Shown: piece after piece, positions 9,217 through 20,480 of the stretch
Position numbering within the stretch: the stretch's first letter is position 1
Layout of the letters: every line of letters begins with the position of its first letter
Assembly: GCF_026262505.1 (NCBI RefSeq)
Contig: NC_067203.1
Coordinates: 5,332,001 to 5,396,000, forward strand
DNA: 64,000 nucleotides
Reading direction: 5' to 3'
From: Trichomonas vaginalis G3
Lineage: Eukaryota; Parabasalia; Trichomonadida; Trichomonadidae
Notes under the pieces: model-generated
The model's input: only the letters and a program-made list of their open reading frames with translations
Databases searched by the model: none
What the model was told of the DNA's origin: nothing
Made by a program: the position numbers and the translations under genes

Positions 9217-10499
9217 TATTTTAATTTTCCTTTCTTACTGAATATTTATAATAAATAGTAGTTTTTATGCTTCTGTCCCGCTAGAGTGTCTAACAGAAAT
9301 CAAGCAGATCACACGAATATATCGGAATTTCATGAAATCTAATAATTGTGGTAAGATAAAGTATGGTTATGATGACAACACCTCATATCCCCGATATACA
9401 CCATAGAGAATAAGATTCCAAGCAAAATGAATTTGGTTTAACATTATTGTTTGATCTTTTCGCATCTTTTCTATTGTAATATGTTTTTAATGACTTTTAA
9501 AGTGATTTTGATTTCCAAAAAAATCTCGAACAACAAAATCTGCTGTTGAATTTCTATAATTTTTAGCTGAAAAAAATAAAAAATTGATTTTTTTGGAAAA
9601 TTTAAGAATAATAAACCATTTGTAAATAAAGGATCTTGATCTATTTTAATTATATATGCCTAATTGATGTAAAATTTTATTAAAAAAAGTCCAATTTTTA
9701 GTTATTGTTGATCTCATAGTAAATTAAGATCATTTTTATTAAGTTCTATAGATGCAACTTGTGTATAGTTTACAAATATCCTTAATGATGATATTATTAG
9801 ATGAAATATCTAATTTTTCAATTCATTCGTCAAGGAGTATCATAGGTGTAGCTAAATGAATCAATTTACAATGTATTCATTTGCCATTACTTCGATCTTC
9901 AATATGAATTTTAAGGAAAATGGCCAAAAAAAGGTCTATTGCTTTGTATCGCATTAAGATCATATAATCTACTAAACGTTCATGAGAATCTTACCATCAA
10001 TCATAGTTTCGCACTTAATTTTTCTTTGAAAAATGAAACTTTTTCATAATCACGAGAATACACCCTTTAAAAGTCACGTTAAAACACTTACTATAGTTCA
10101 CACCAACAACGAATAGAAAAATTTCAAAAATACAGGTTGTGTTATTTGGCATTTTCTCCTATTTACTCTTGGAAGAGGCTATATAACCTATACCAAATTA
10201 TGGCGCAAAGCCTTATTCATGAAAAACTCAAGGGTGAATTAGCCAACTTTAGACGGATCAGGAGATGCTTGATCGCACTCCATACAAATAAATATATTAA
10301 TAATTAGTATTTTCTAACCGTATAAGGTCCGCCATTAAAACGGCTTTCAGAAGTTAATTGAAAGAAAACTTCTTATAGTTTTTCAAATAAACTTGAATTT
10401 GCATCATATTAAATCATATGCAACAAGTTATTCAACAGAAGAAAAATGGTAATATTCCATTGGTATAAGATCTATCATATTTTAACTAAAAAACAGGAT
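9217..10499. other. Gene-free stretch
   Basis: AT-rich DNA with no frame, repeat or RNA gene that I can support. Confidence 0.6.
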
Positions 10500-10934
10500 T
10501 TAATGATAATTTAACAATTCTCTAAAGTCAGATATATCTATAGATGGGGTTTCATGTGGCTGACACAGCCCAATCTTTACAGGTTGAACAGGTTCCTCTA
10601 TTTTTTGCATTGGCTCTTGTGTAAGAAGATTATTTATTGCATTCCAATTTTCTGTAAACCAGCATATGAGACCTTGTCGGTATCGCTGAGCTAATCTATC
10701 GATGTGTAAATTGAGTTTTTCTGCATAAATAGAAGCATGTGAGAGCAAAGCATAAACAGTCGCATTAGGCCCAAATAAATTGTCTAGGTTTGCTTTGACC
10801 AAGTCATATTTTGCTCCTAATTTAAAAATGCGGAGTTTGATCCTTTCTTGATCCCTAATACTTTGTGCTGTAGAGCGTTTATATTTGCTATAGCTTTGCA
10901 TTTGAGTTTGGGACCTCATTGGATCGTTATCCAT
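10500..10934 (-). CDS. Small hypothetical protein (144 aa)
   Basis: The frame starts at an ATG at 10934. Residues 1-40 are basic and polar (MDNDPMRSQTQMQSY). Residues about 45-105 are helical with a compact, conserved-looking stretch, DRLAQRYRQGLICWFTENW. The C-terminal 35 residues are Pro-rich and acidic. No family is recognised and no localisation signal is seen. The ordered amphipathic middle and normal codon use make it a credible gene. It is isolated, with more than 1 kb of gene-free DNA on each side. Confidence 0.6.
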   Translation of the reverse strand: MDNDPMRSQTQMQSYSKYKRSTAQSIRDQERIKLRIFKLGAKYDLVKANLDNLFGPNATVYALLSHASIYAEKLNLHIDRLAQRYRQGLICWFTENWNAINNLLTQEPMQKIEEPVQPVKIGLCQPHETPSIDISDFRELLNYH

Positions 10935-12361
10935 ACGTAATAATCTATACTTAGAAAACTCTAAAGTGGTTTCAATTTGAATTGTAGTGACTTTTGAGAG
11001 AAGAGGTTATTGATATTAAATAAAATGATATACAGAGTTCGAATCAAAAGAAAAATCACTCTAACCGTTTAATTTGAAGTATTCAATTCTAGAAAATGAT
11101 TTCTTTCAATTGAAAAGGAGTTAATTTTATTAGAGAATACCATATAGTTATATTTCGATTTAAAGGTTAATGAGTTTTTACTTTTGAAATGATACTATTC
11201 AAAAGCTATAAGTTTATTATACTAAATAGTCGATATTATTATATGTCTATTATCAATTTTTTTAAATCAATGACGTTATCAAATATTTCAATCAAGAAAC
11301 AAACCTAAATCTTCTCTCAAAACTTTTTTTTGGTCATCCATTGATTATGCCAAAAATGTATTGGATATCAATATTATCAAAGAAAATGTCATGTTTTACG
11401 TCAGTTCACAAATATTTAATCAGTTTTGAGAAACTTCAAAAGCGATAGATTCTCAATTCGTCAGAAAAATGAAATAAATTCATATGGATAACCATAGAAT
11501 ATTTAAATTTATTATCCAAAATCAGATTTAAATTTACTCCGGAAAATTCATGACCGTGGGTGAATCAAATATTGTGTAAACATCTCAATATTCCGATATT
11601 TTTATAACAGCATCCCAATTTTCCTCTAAAGAAATTATTTTTTCGATTTCTTATTTTGGTCATGCATTGAAAAAAAAATCAACCTGTTTTTACACTCATG
11701 ATTTTCCAAAATACTATGATCAATGAACTGCATAAGCAATGTATATTACAGGATCACAGTAAAAATTTGATTTTGATCTGAATTATTAGAGAAATCCAAT
11801 AGATTTCGATTTTCATGATTATCCTGTCTCCTCTCTTAATGAATACTAAGGCCAGAGTCTCCCCATGCTATGCATATTATGAATTAAATAATTAATCTTT
11901 CAAAAAAAGCATTGACAATTATCTGTTGTCAGTTCATTTGTTGAATTCCAATTATAAGCTTTGTTTATATATCCAAAGCTATTGGAAAAGAAATTTTCTT
12001 TATTTGTTTCAAAACGGATCATCGAAAATTTGTCTTGGGCCAAAATAAAAATATTTTTCATAGGAAAGTTAAAGGGAAGAATCATACACTCACTTATAAA
12101 ACCTGAAATCATTAATCGATGCTAATTGATGAAATAAAATAATATCTCTCGCCTTTCTAACAACAGCAGACCGAAATTTAATATCCATATCCAAATTCTC
12201 AACAAAATCTCTATTTAGAGCTGCTTATTTAGTCATGATATTAATCATGAAATTCGAACAACTGGAGATGAATATAATAATTTATATATTTAACATCACT
12301 TACAGCTACCATTTGCAAAAACCTTCAGATAATATTGGAATCCTGAGCCAAAGTCTCCGAA
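10935..12361. other. Gene-free stretch
   Basis: AT-rich. A 70-codon frame on the minus strand at 11900-12112 lacks family resemblance and is not called. No repeats noticed. Confidence 0.55.
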
Positions 12362-12384
12362 ATGAAGAAGAGCATTTTTATTGA

Positions 12385-13101
12385 ATTTGTCACTTTTCAC
12401 AAATTCAATTTGATTTTTTTGAGAACGGTTATCCTTACATCATACCGAAAATTCAAGCAAACAAAGTCTCCGATCCACCTTGGCAAACAACATATTCATC
12501 ATCATATGGTGTTAAGAGTTTTACAACTGCCAGACCAGCAAATTTAACAACACGTTCAACTACATTTGCTGATAATTATTTACCAACACCAGAATCAACT
12601 TACAAATCAGAGTTTGTTAATCCATCTGCAAACTTTCACTATGAGAAGCTTCAAAGCTTCAAAATGCAACAATCCGAGCTTCCTCCTGAATATAATAGTA
12701 CAATCAAACCAAAATTGGATGGAAAGACCGCAGAAACATGCTATCAACATTGCTTTGGAAAAGCAGGCCAACAGATAGCAATGAAATCAAAACCAACAAC
12801 AATCAGAAGTTTAAGCAAGCAGACATCAGCAGATATATCAGGAACACCAAAAGTAACATACTATCCACCTGGGTATACAGGATATATACCTTGCGAGTTC
12901 AAAGGAAACAGAAGTTATGTACCGAGAGAAGATCGTTCAGCTTCTGACTGTGTATGGCAGTATAATACAAATATATCAGGATATGGTGGCTATGTTCCAT
13001 CTCTTGGCATGGATCCTGATGTTTCGAATGTTAAACAAGCTTCTACAACTTATCGTGATCTTTGCTCCGCTGCACACTTCCTCCCTAAGGTTTCTGCATG
13101 A
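12385..13101 (+). CDS. Ciliary microtubule inner protein, CIMIP2/FAM166-like; no in-frame ATG at its 5' end
   Basis: The coding frame runs from a TGA at 12382-12384 to the TGA after KVSA. It is rich in Tyr, Pro, Gly, Thr and Ser. Two motifs match the DUF2475/CIMIP2 type: YYPPGYTGYIPC near 12860 and ISGYGGYVPSLG near 12980. Proteins of this kind sit inside axonemal doublet microtubules, fitting a flagellate. Homology-like sequence starts at GYPYIIPKIQ near 12427, yet no ATG precedes it in frame. An ATG at 12362 (MKKSIFIEF) lies in another frame and would join only through a shift in the seven-T run at 12414-12420. Thus the start is uncertain: frame error, unusual intron or 5' loss. Met at 12664 would drop a third of the protein. 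Confidence 0.6.
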   Translation: MCHFSQIQFDFFENGYPYIIPKIQANKVSDPPWQTTYSSSYGVKSFTTARPANLTTRSTTFADNYLPTPESTYKSEFVNPSANFHYEKLQSFKMQQSELPPEYNSTIKPKLDGKTAETCYQHCFGKAGQQIAMKSKPTTIRSLSKQTSADISGTPKVTYYPPGYTGYIPCEFKGNRSYVPREDRSASDCVWQYNTNISGYGGYVPSLGMDPDVSNVKQASTTYRDLCSAAHFLPKVSA

Positions 13102-13190
13102 TTATATATAATATTATCATTTGTTTATTATTTTAAACCATACTTTTATTGCTAAACTTTATTCATCAATTTTTTTTTATTTCCAATAAT

Positions 13191-15031
13191 GTCCCCCGTT
13201 TGTTGCTAAAAAAATCTGCCAGCTAAAAAAACAGTTATTTCCCCTCAAAAAATGGCAAATCTGGTAGTTTTGGGTATCGCCCCCATCTAAAATGAGCATT
13301 TTTTTGACACTCGAGTGTCAAATTCAATGTATTGGCTCAAGAGTGAGGTTGATTCCAGACTTCAATATGAGCAATTGAATCACATATGTGATCCCGTGTT
13401 AACCCATATGGTTTTGTCTGGATCTCAAGAAATCTTATCAGATAATTTCATTCAAACTCAAAATTTCGTAGAATTAGTCTGGTAACATTCATTCCTTGCC
13501 CAATTCTATAATGCTCATTCATTTTTTTTATTGGTAATAAACTATTTTACGAATTCTTTATTTCGCGTAAGGAATTACGAGTTTACACTGCTAGAAATTC
13601 TTTGTCATTGTAAATTATGTAATTCTTGTACTTCAAATTAGAATCTAATTTTTTATAATTTAAATTTTATCATCTTCACTCAAATTCATAAAAGCATCAC
13701 AAACCACCTTTTAGAACCTTCGATACGACATTCTACAAAACACTTTTTGTTAAATTCCTAATATACGAATAAATGCAAATTTTTCCCATTTTTTATCTTA
13801 TTTAAACAAATATTACTTAATGTAATCTTATCTATACTTCAAGAATATTGTATATTTCTGATTGCTTTGAGATAAATTAGGATTTTAAGCTCAATTTGGA
13901 TTTGAAATTTACCACAAAATTGCATTCTCAAATAATTATGATAATGAGTGACATATATGATAGTAGTCTAATTCAAAAATTATATTATTTTACTTTAGAT
14001 TATAAATAAAAAATATTAAAATTTATTAAGCCACTATATGAAAATGATGTAATAAATGATATTTCTATATAAAATTAAATTGATTTGTCGATTTAATTTT
14101 GACTTAATCCATAAATTCTCGTTTCAAAATTAAAATATAAGTTAATTTTTAAAATTTTTTTCCAAAAAAATTTTAATTTATAAAATTTGTGGCTTGTCCA
14201 CTTTACTTTGATCTATCCTTTTTAGCTTTCGTAATTTTTTTGGAAACACCAAGCATGCAATCAGACAGAACAGAAGAGGCTCCTAGATAGCATACCCCAC
14301 GCCTACTCAAGATCAGCAACAAAAACAAAACTTTTTCACATATTATTCAAATCATTCACCCGAAACTACAAAAATTCTTAAGAACTTAGCGATAATACAT
14401 ATACAGAAACAAAGTAAATACAAAATTACCTCATAACTTTCGAAACAACCTAAAGAAAAAACAAATTTTGCAATAATAGTATACAAAAGAAAAGAACAAA
14501 AACAGAAGTTGAGAAGAACACAATAAGAAGAGAGGGAAAACAAAAGCATTTGGCGCCAGATCAAAAAAATACATGTGCCGACTTGGCTAGATTATGCTAT
14601 TCAATCTCGAGCTCAAAGAAGAAATCGAGACTCGAGCTTGAAGCAGATAAAAATATACTAAGTAAATTACCTATTTGTATCATTGTTGTTTGAATAAACT
14701 TAATTTTTAGTCTTAAAAACAATTTTTTTAAAAGCTCATTGAGTGTCAAAATAAATTGTAAACATCACAATTTTTATGCCTTCCAAAATTCTTTTTAATC
14801 CTTGTGCAATCGCATTAAAATCATATGCTATTTCTATATTAAAGTTTTAATTAATTTTTAGGAAATCCGAAATTTTTTTGCTTCCAAAAAAAGATTAAAT
14901 TTATGATATATCGAAAGAGAATCAGAAATAGAACATATATTATAGGTATGAGACAAAAAACGGAAGCCCCATTCAAATCTCACGTTTCTGCCATTAGCAA
15001 CCCCTAAAATTTTTAGCTAATTTTGGGGGAC
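13191..15031. repeat. Candidate 1.8-kb element bounded by GTCCCCC inverted ends
   Basis: GTCCCCC followed by TTGCTAAAAA at 13191 is matched inversely by TTAGCTAATTTTGGGGGAC ending at 15031, giving imperfect terminal repeats of about 25 bp. The interior has no open frame longer than about 70 codons, so any element would be non-autonomous. A clear target-site duplication is not seen. A further TTAGCAACCCC block at 14995-15005 partly repeats the end motif. This accounts for most of the gap between 13.1 and 15.4 kb; the rest shows nothing I can name. Confidence 0.3.
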
Positions 15032-15445
15032 ATTAAATATTCATTAGCAAATGCATATCAAATTATTTTACAAGCATGTGATACTCATATTTAAGACAAA
15101 ATAAGAAAATCATCAAACAATATGACGATATTGTGATTAATCTAGTTCGCATCATTAGATTTTATCAATCAAAACTGGTTTATATATTCCTTTTGGAGAA
15201 TTATCATTAAAAATAATAGAAATTCAAATTAAAACATTTGAAGTAAAGAACAAAGGCTGGCATTATATTTTTTCATAGTACGAATATAATAGAAACCATA
15301 TGAACAAACCAAATATATGTGTGAATGGAAAATATCTCTTATTTAACTTTGATATCATATATAAATAGTTTGTGTGGATTTATAAATTTCGATTAGTATG
15401 AATAATTATCGATATCATACCTTTTTTAAATAATGAAAATAAATT
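15032..15445. other. Gene-free stretch
   Basis: AT-rich, with nothing recognised between two candidate transposable elements. Confidence 0.55.
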
Positions 15446-17889
15446 TTAAGGGTGCACCCGTATGTACGTTTATTTGAGAGGAGGAGGATTACCCTCTCAA
15501 TTTTGAGGGATTCGTTAGTTTATTTTCTCGATGAATATGCAATAAAATTTGATTTTTACCTTATCAATATACTTCATATAATATACACATGTTCATGTAA
15601 AAACTTTTTTCCAAAATCCTCAGGAATTAAGGGATTTTTGAATTTTAAGAATTTTTTTCGAATTTTTTCGAAAAAAAAATATTTTCAGAACAGCCTTAAC
15701 GGCTAAGATTTAGGAACAATGTTAAGTATCAAAAAGAAAGGAGGTCTGATATAGACAACATATATCGTTGAAGGTTGAAAAAATCTCTAATATTTGAGCC
15801 CAAAATTTCAAATTTTAATTTTTTGAAAAAAGAGGCCACCCGTATGTACGTTTATTTGAGAGGAGGAGGATATTTTTGAAAGGGTGAAACATTATGAATA
15901 TGTTAATTATATAATAATATGTATTATTATAAAAAAGAAAAAATAAAGCACGTTAAATTTTTTCTTGCTTGATTTTTTACAAAATCTACTTAGAATTATG
16001 CAAAATATGTAGGGCTGTACAAGATTTAAAAAAACATTGCCGGGTTACCGTAGAGGCCTAAAAAAATCGCGCCTCGGCGGCAAGCCGCCTCGGCATTAAG
16101 AATGCGCATCTAAATTTTTATATGTCCTTCTTTCTTTTATTTTTCCCTTCCCTTTCTTTTCTTTTTCTTTTTTTTCCCTCCTCTTGCTCTCATTTACCTT
16201 TTTTTTCCTTTTCTCATCATTTTTCAAAATTTTAAATTTTTATCAAAAATCTTGCCTATAAAAGCAGACTATGGAACCTTTTAATGCCTCTTAATCAATA
16301 TTATACAGCATAAAGCATATTAAATGAAAGTAATTACGTATAAATTTATTTTATTATCTTATTTATTAATTCTTTAGCATGTATTGTTTAATATTAACTT
16401 TTCTGTACATTAAATATGATATCTCCAAAGTATGAATGCCTTGTAACGAAACGAAAACTTAATTTTATGTTGAATATTTGTCACAAACATTAGATTATTA
16501 AAATATATGTTGGATATCCCTTAGTATGAGACTTCATGACTCTTGTAGTCTAACGTGAGCTTTGGATTGCAAGCTCTGTGGTTAACGAACATAAATTAAT
16601 TGTAAAGTTTTCAAAATTTTTCATCGTTTCTATCAGCATCTATTTTTCCTTTAAAATAATATATTTGTATGAATACAATATTTAGTAATTTTTTTATTTC
16701 CCATAATTTCATTCAAAATTTCAGAAAAAATTAATTTCTATTCAATATTATTTCAGCTTCAAAACACTTCATTCTTATAGATGTTGATTCACTAAAGTGT
16801 GATACTCAATGTCTTATTTCAATGAAAATTGTTCTGCAAATTTATTTCACTTTTGACCTCACTTTTTCCGTAATTCAATTTTTTACTTTTAATATTTTAG
16901 ATCTTCATAATATCATTTGAAAAATTAACCATATAAAAAAATCAAGTTAACAATTCACTTTTTCCGTAATTCAAAAATCAAAAATATAAATAATATATCT
17001 TTTTATCAAATATTATTATTATATTCTATGAAAAATGAGGTCCGGAAATTTTGCGGATTCCCGTAACTCAATTTTACGGAAAAAGTGCAGTAAACTATTC
17101 AAAATACGGAAAAATTGGTGTAAACTAATGATTTTACGGTAAAATCACGGAAAGTCCCGGAAGAATATATGTGCCTATATGAAATTATACAAAAATGAAT
17201 CAAACGCATTTTAAAAGATTGTTCTTGTATTATAAATGCTATTCGCAGATTTATTAGTTGAAGAAAATTACCAAATTTTTGCCGATTTACAAAAAATGAT
17301 TTACAAAGCATATTTTTATAAGGCTTTAAAAATCTTTAAAATGTGACCGGTGACGGAAATCCATGGTAACCAACCGCGGTTCCCGTTTGGAATGCCATAA
17401 AAATATGACTAAATAATTATAAATTTCAAGCTAAATTTTAATTTTGATAAATAATTTAAATTTCAAAATATCAAGTTCAGTTCGACTATGTATGTAGTAA
17501 TTCCTCAATAAAGTGCCAAAACCCTATTAAAATATATGAACATTTTCAACATTTTAATGTTTTTATTTAAAAATTTGATGGAATATGAGCTTCAAACAAT
17601 TATTATGTAAATAAAAATAATTAAATATATGTATTTATTCGTATTACAACCGTAGTAAGTCGATTCTTCCTTTCTTCTACTGAGGTTTGAATTTGATTTC
17701 GAATTGTAAAGAGATTCAAAGGGAAAATACTAGCGGATAAAAACTACCTCCATGAAAGGGTCATAATGGAGTCAAGTTGTATTTTTTGATATTTTTTGCT
17801 TTTCGAGCCTAAATAGGTAGCCAAGATAATGCCTAAAAATAAGGTTCTAAATTCTGAAGTTTACATGATCCTCTCGTGTGCACCCTTAA
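15446..17889. mobile_element. TTAA-flanked element with GGGTGCAC ends (non-autonomous)
   Basis: The left end reads TTAA then GGGTGCACCCG (TTAA 15446-15449). The right end reads GTGTGCACCC then TTAA (17886-17889). So 2.4 kb is bounded by inverted GGGTGCAC ends and a TTAA duplication, as TTAA-targeting transposons such as piggyBac leave. No transposase frame exists inside. A 35-bp block starting CACCCGTATGTACG is repeated at 15455-15489 and 15837-15871. Other contents are a GC-rich hairpin (GGCGGCAAGCCGCC near 16080), a pyrimidine-rich tract at 16130-16220, and direct and inverted copies of CACTTTTTCCGTAATTC at about 16858, 16957 and 17078. The right 39 bp recur inversely at 27915-27953. Confidence 0.6.
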
Positions 17890-18003
17890 GTGTAATGTAC
17901 TAAAAAAGTAAGATGTTTATATACATTCAATTTACAGATAAATAATATAGTGATCACAGCATGATGACAACTTTTTTTACATTTTCGAAGGATGATGAAG
18001 TAA

Positions 18004-19817
18004 TTACCTTCTTCTGTAAATTTGATGCGGCCTTTTTTCAAATTGACTTGTTTTAACTGGTTTGGGAGATATAATATTAAAAGTTTTTTCTTTCGAGCAT
18101 ATCTTGTCACCTGATTGGATAGTTATTTTCAATTTTTTCGGTCCATCATTGAAACGTTCTAAATTTAAATGTATTGTGTATTCTTGATTATACGGATTTA
18201 ATTTACGGGACATTGACGTATATTCTTTAAAATTATTAATCATCACTGTTAAATCAGGTTCAATTTCTGAAACAACATTCATTTTGATGTTGATAATTTT
18301 GTCCACTGATCGTATGAAGGTATCATTCATAAGAATTTCTCGTATTTCGAAGGGAATTTCATCATAAATATATATCGAAACCATTTTTGGCTCGCTTTGA
18401 ACCGAATATTTATTCTTTGCAATAATTTTGATCTGGTTCTCGTTCATATGAAAATGCTGACTCAAGTTTAAATATAAATCAAAACTATGAGGTTTTCGAT
18501 ATGAAAATGTGAGTATTGATAGGTTTAAAAACTGATCATTAACATATGCCGAGATATTAATTTGATCATTATAATCTTCGTCCGAAATATAACCTTGAAT
18601 AATAGCAAATGAATCTGTACCATATTTGTAAATCGTTTGAATATCATTGGAAAGTGTAATATTAGGGCGATGAGATACAGCGAAGTAGTTGTTAAAATAT
18701 TTTGATTCATCCATTGTTTTCAAATCAATAAATTTGAAGCTAAATGAATGATACCCAATGCTTATATTTTCTGCATTTATTTGACCTCTAATAACAGGAT
18801 TTCCAGGTTCAAGTTTTGTATCAAATGAATCAACTTGTTTGTCTTCACACGTAACTATAACACGAATATCCAAAGTTGTTATATTTTGGAATTGAATTTC
18901 ATAATTTATATATCGTTCATTATTTTGGTAAATTAATTCTAAATGAATTGAATTATATGGTTCAAAAATAACATAAGGTGCTACGGCACAAGGAGGATCT
19001 GAATTATATAGGATGGAAACTGTATGTGTATTAAATGTTGTATGTCGTAGACTAACACTTCCTTCATATTTATAATTATCAAAATTGCAGTTTGAAACAT
19101 CAATTTGCTTTGATGTTGAAAATAAATAATTTAAATGATTCAACACGAATGATGAATATGAAATTAAACCAAATCCTAAAATAACTGTTGAATTAAAACT
19201 TTCATTGTAAAAATTGCTTTTAACAATATTGACTTTTGTAATGAAAAATTCTTTATCATAATGACTCAATATGCGCTGACCTGTGTTGTTATAAAATGTT
19301 GAAAGTGAAATATTTGCTTCTGAATTTATCATGTCATATGATACACCTCTTGGGCTAATTAGTTAAGAGTAACATTATAACAATTACTGAATTGAAGACA
19401 GCTTGTTCTTCCTGCAAAGCCACTGAAGGTCGTCAAATAAAACATATCCATGTTATCATTTTCAGAACCTCCAGATGAAAATAAAAATGGAAATCCATTT
19501 ACATTATAATTGTTAACAATTTTAACACACACTTTTTCAAAAACGCATGAACAATTAGTATTGAGAGTAATTATTGCACCAGATTCATACATACCACATC
19601 CATAAAAATAACCACCTTTAATTAGTAATCTTGAATCCTTGTTTAAATAGACGAGATTAGAACGACAATTGGTAAAAGCAGATTCTATTAAAAGATAATT
19701 TCCAGGCGAATTTATTGTTTCGTTGTTCTTTTGAGTAAAATCAGGTACATCAGGGTAATATAAATTCCATAATGGATCAGTACATCTTAAGAAATAAATA
19801 TACAAATAGAAGAGCAT
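18004..19817 (-). pseudogene. Pmp-like right-handed beta-helix surface protein, broken
   Basis: The gene starts at an ATG at 19817 (MLFYLYIYFLRC, a hydrophobic leader). It encodes beta-helix coils with repeated N-x-S/T and C/F/N-rich strands such as CSCVFEKVC, then beta-sandwich repeats (NISAYVNDQFLNLSILTFSY, MISVYIY-like). This is the large trichomonad family resembling chlamydial polymorphic membrane proteins, displayed at the cell surface. Two frames carry it: 19817 to 19359 ends at a TAA after NVTLN, and the remainder is read from about 19353 in another frame, with only a few residues between. At the 3' end the protein stops after PVKTSQFEKRPHQ, without the transmembrane helix and cytosolic tail expected. 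The frame stops about 115 bp from the TTAA element, whose insertion may have removed the end. Confidence 0.7.
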
Positions 19818-20216
19818 GATTATCTATTGAACTTTATATGGGATTTATTTTCGACGTTGCAACTCAAAATTTTGTGAGCTCATAAATTTTGAATGTCTAT
19901 ATTAGACTTATCATACTAAGTTTTTTAATTGGAAGATAAATTAACTTTGAAAAACTTCCGCTTTTTCAAATGATATGCTTTTAAATTCAAAAACTTCTGA
20001 AATCTATTGTTTTGAATTTTGGAGGTTGCTTTTCCATTAGAAATGCTGATTATAATTTCAGCATTTGATGCACATTCAGACAGTGAATTTGTCTAACTAA
20101 AGAATCTCTATAAAACTTTAAAATCACCTTGATCCAAATTTTTTAAAAAAGATTCAGATCCAACTTAAATCATTAACGAGATTTCATAAACATTTAGCAC
20201 ACACATTAAATTTTGG
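19818..20216. other. Gene-free stretch
   Basis: AT-rich spacer; no frame or repeat recognised. Confidence 0.55.
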
Positions 20217-20475
20217 AAAAAAGAAAACTCAGAATTTTTATTAAATTTTAATCGATATTTTCAATTTCATCACTCCCAAAGATTCCAGAGTGCAGCTGGC
20301 ATTATAAATGAAATTACATTAATATGAATTTTGAAGAGAAGAATACTTAAATTTTTATTAATATTTAATTTATTTTTAATTCCATTATTCTTAAAGATTG
20401 CAGAGTGCCGTTGGTATTGTAAATGAAATTACATCAATATGAGTTTTGAAGAGAAGAAAACTTAAAGTTTTTATT
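20217..20475. repeat. Duplicated 3' flank of the phospholipase B-like gene
   Basis: Two diverged units of roughly 125 bp share AAAGATT.CAGAGTGC.G.TGG.ATT.TAAATGAAATTACAT and then TTTGAAGAGAAGAA. A third partial copy merges into the true 3' end of the gene at 20481. The duplication seems to involve only the untranslated flank. Divergence of some 15 percent suggests it is not recent. Confidence 0.55.
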
Positions 20476-20480
20476 AATTT

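Noticed and set aside
11900-12112. 70-codon minus-strand frame
   Set aside because: Composition is that of random AT-rich DNA (Phe, Ile, Asn, Lys); no family or promoter motif.
15450-15706. 84-codon frame at the left end of the TTAA element
   Set aside because: It has no recognisable motif and overlaps the element terminus; likely non-coding.
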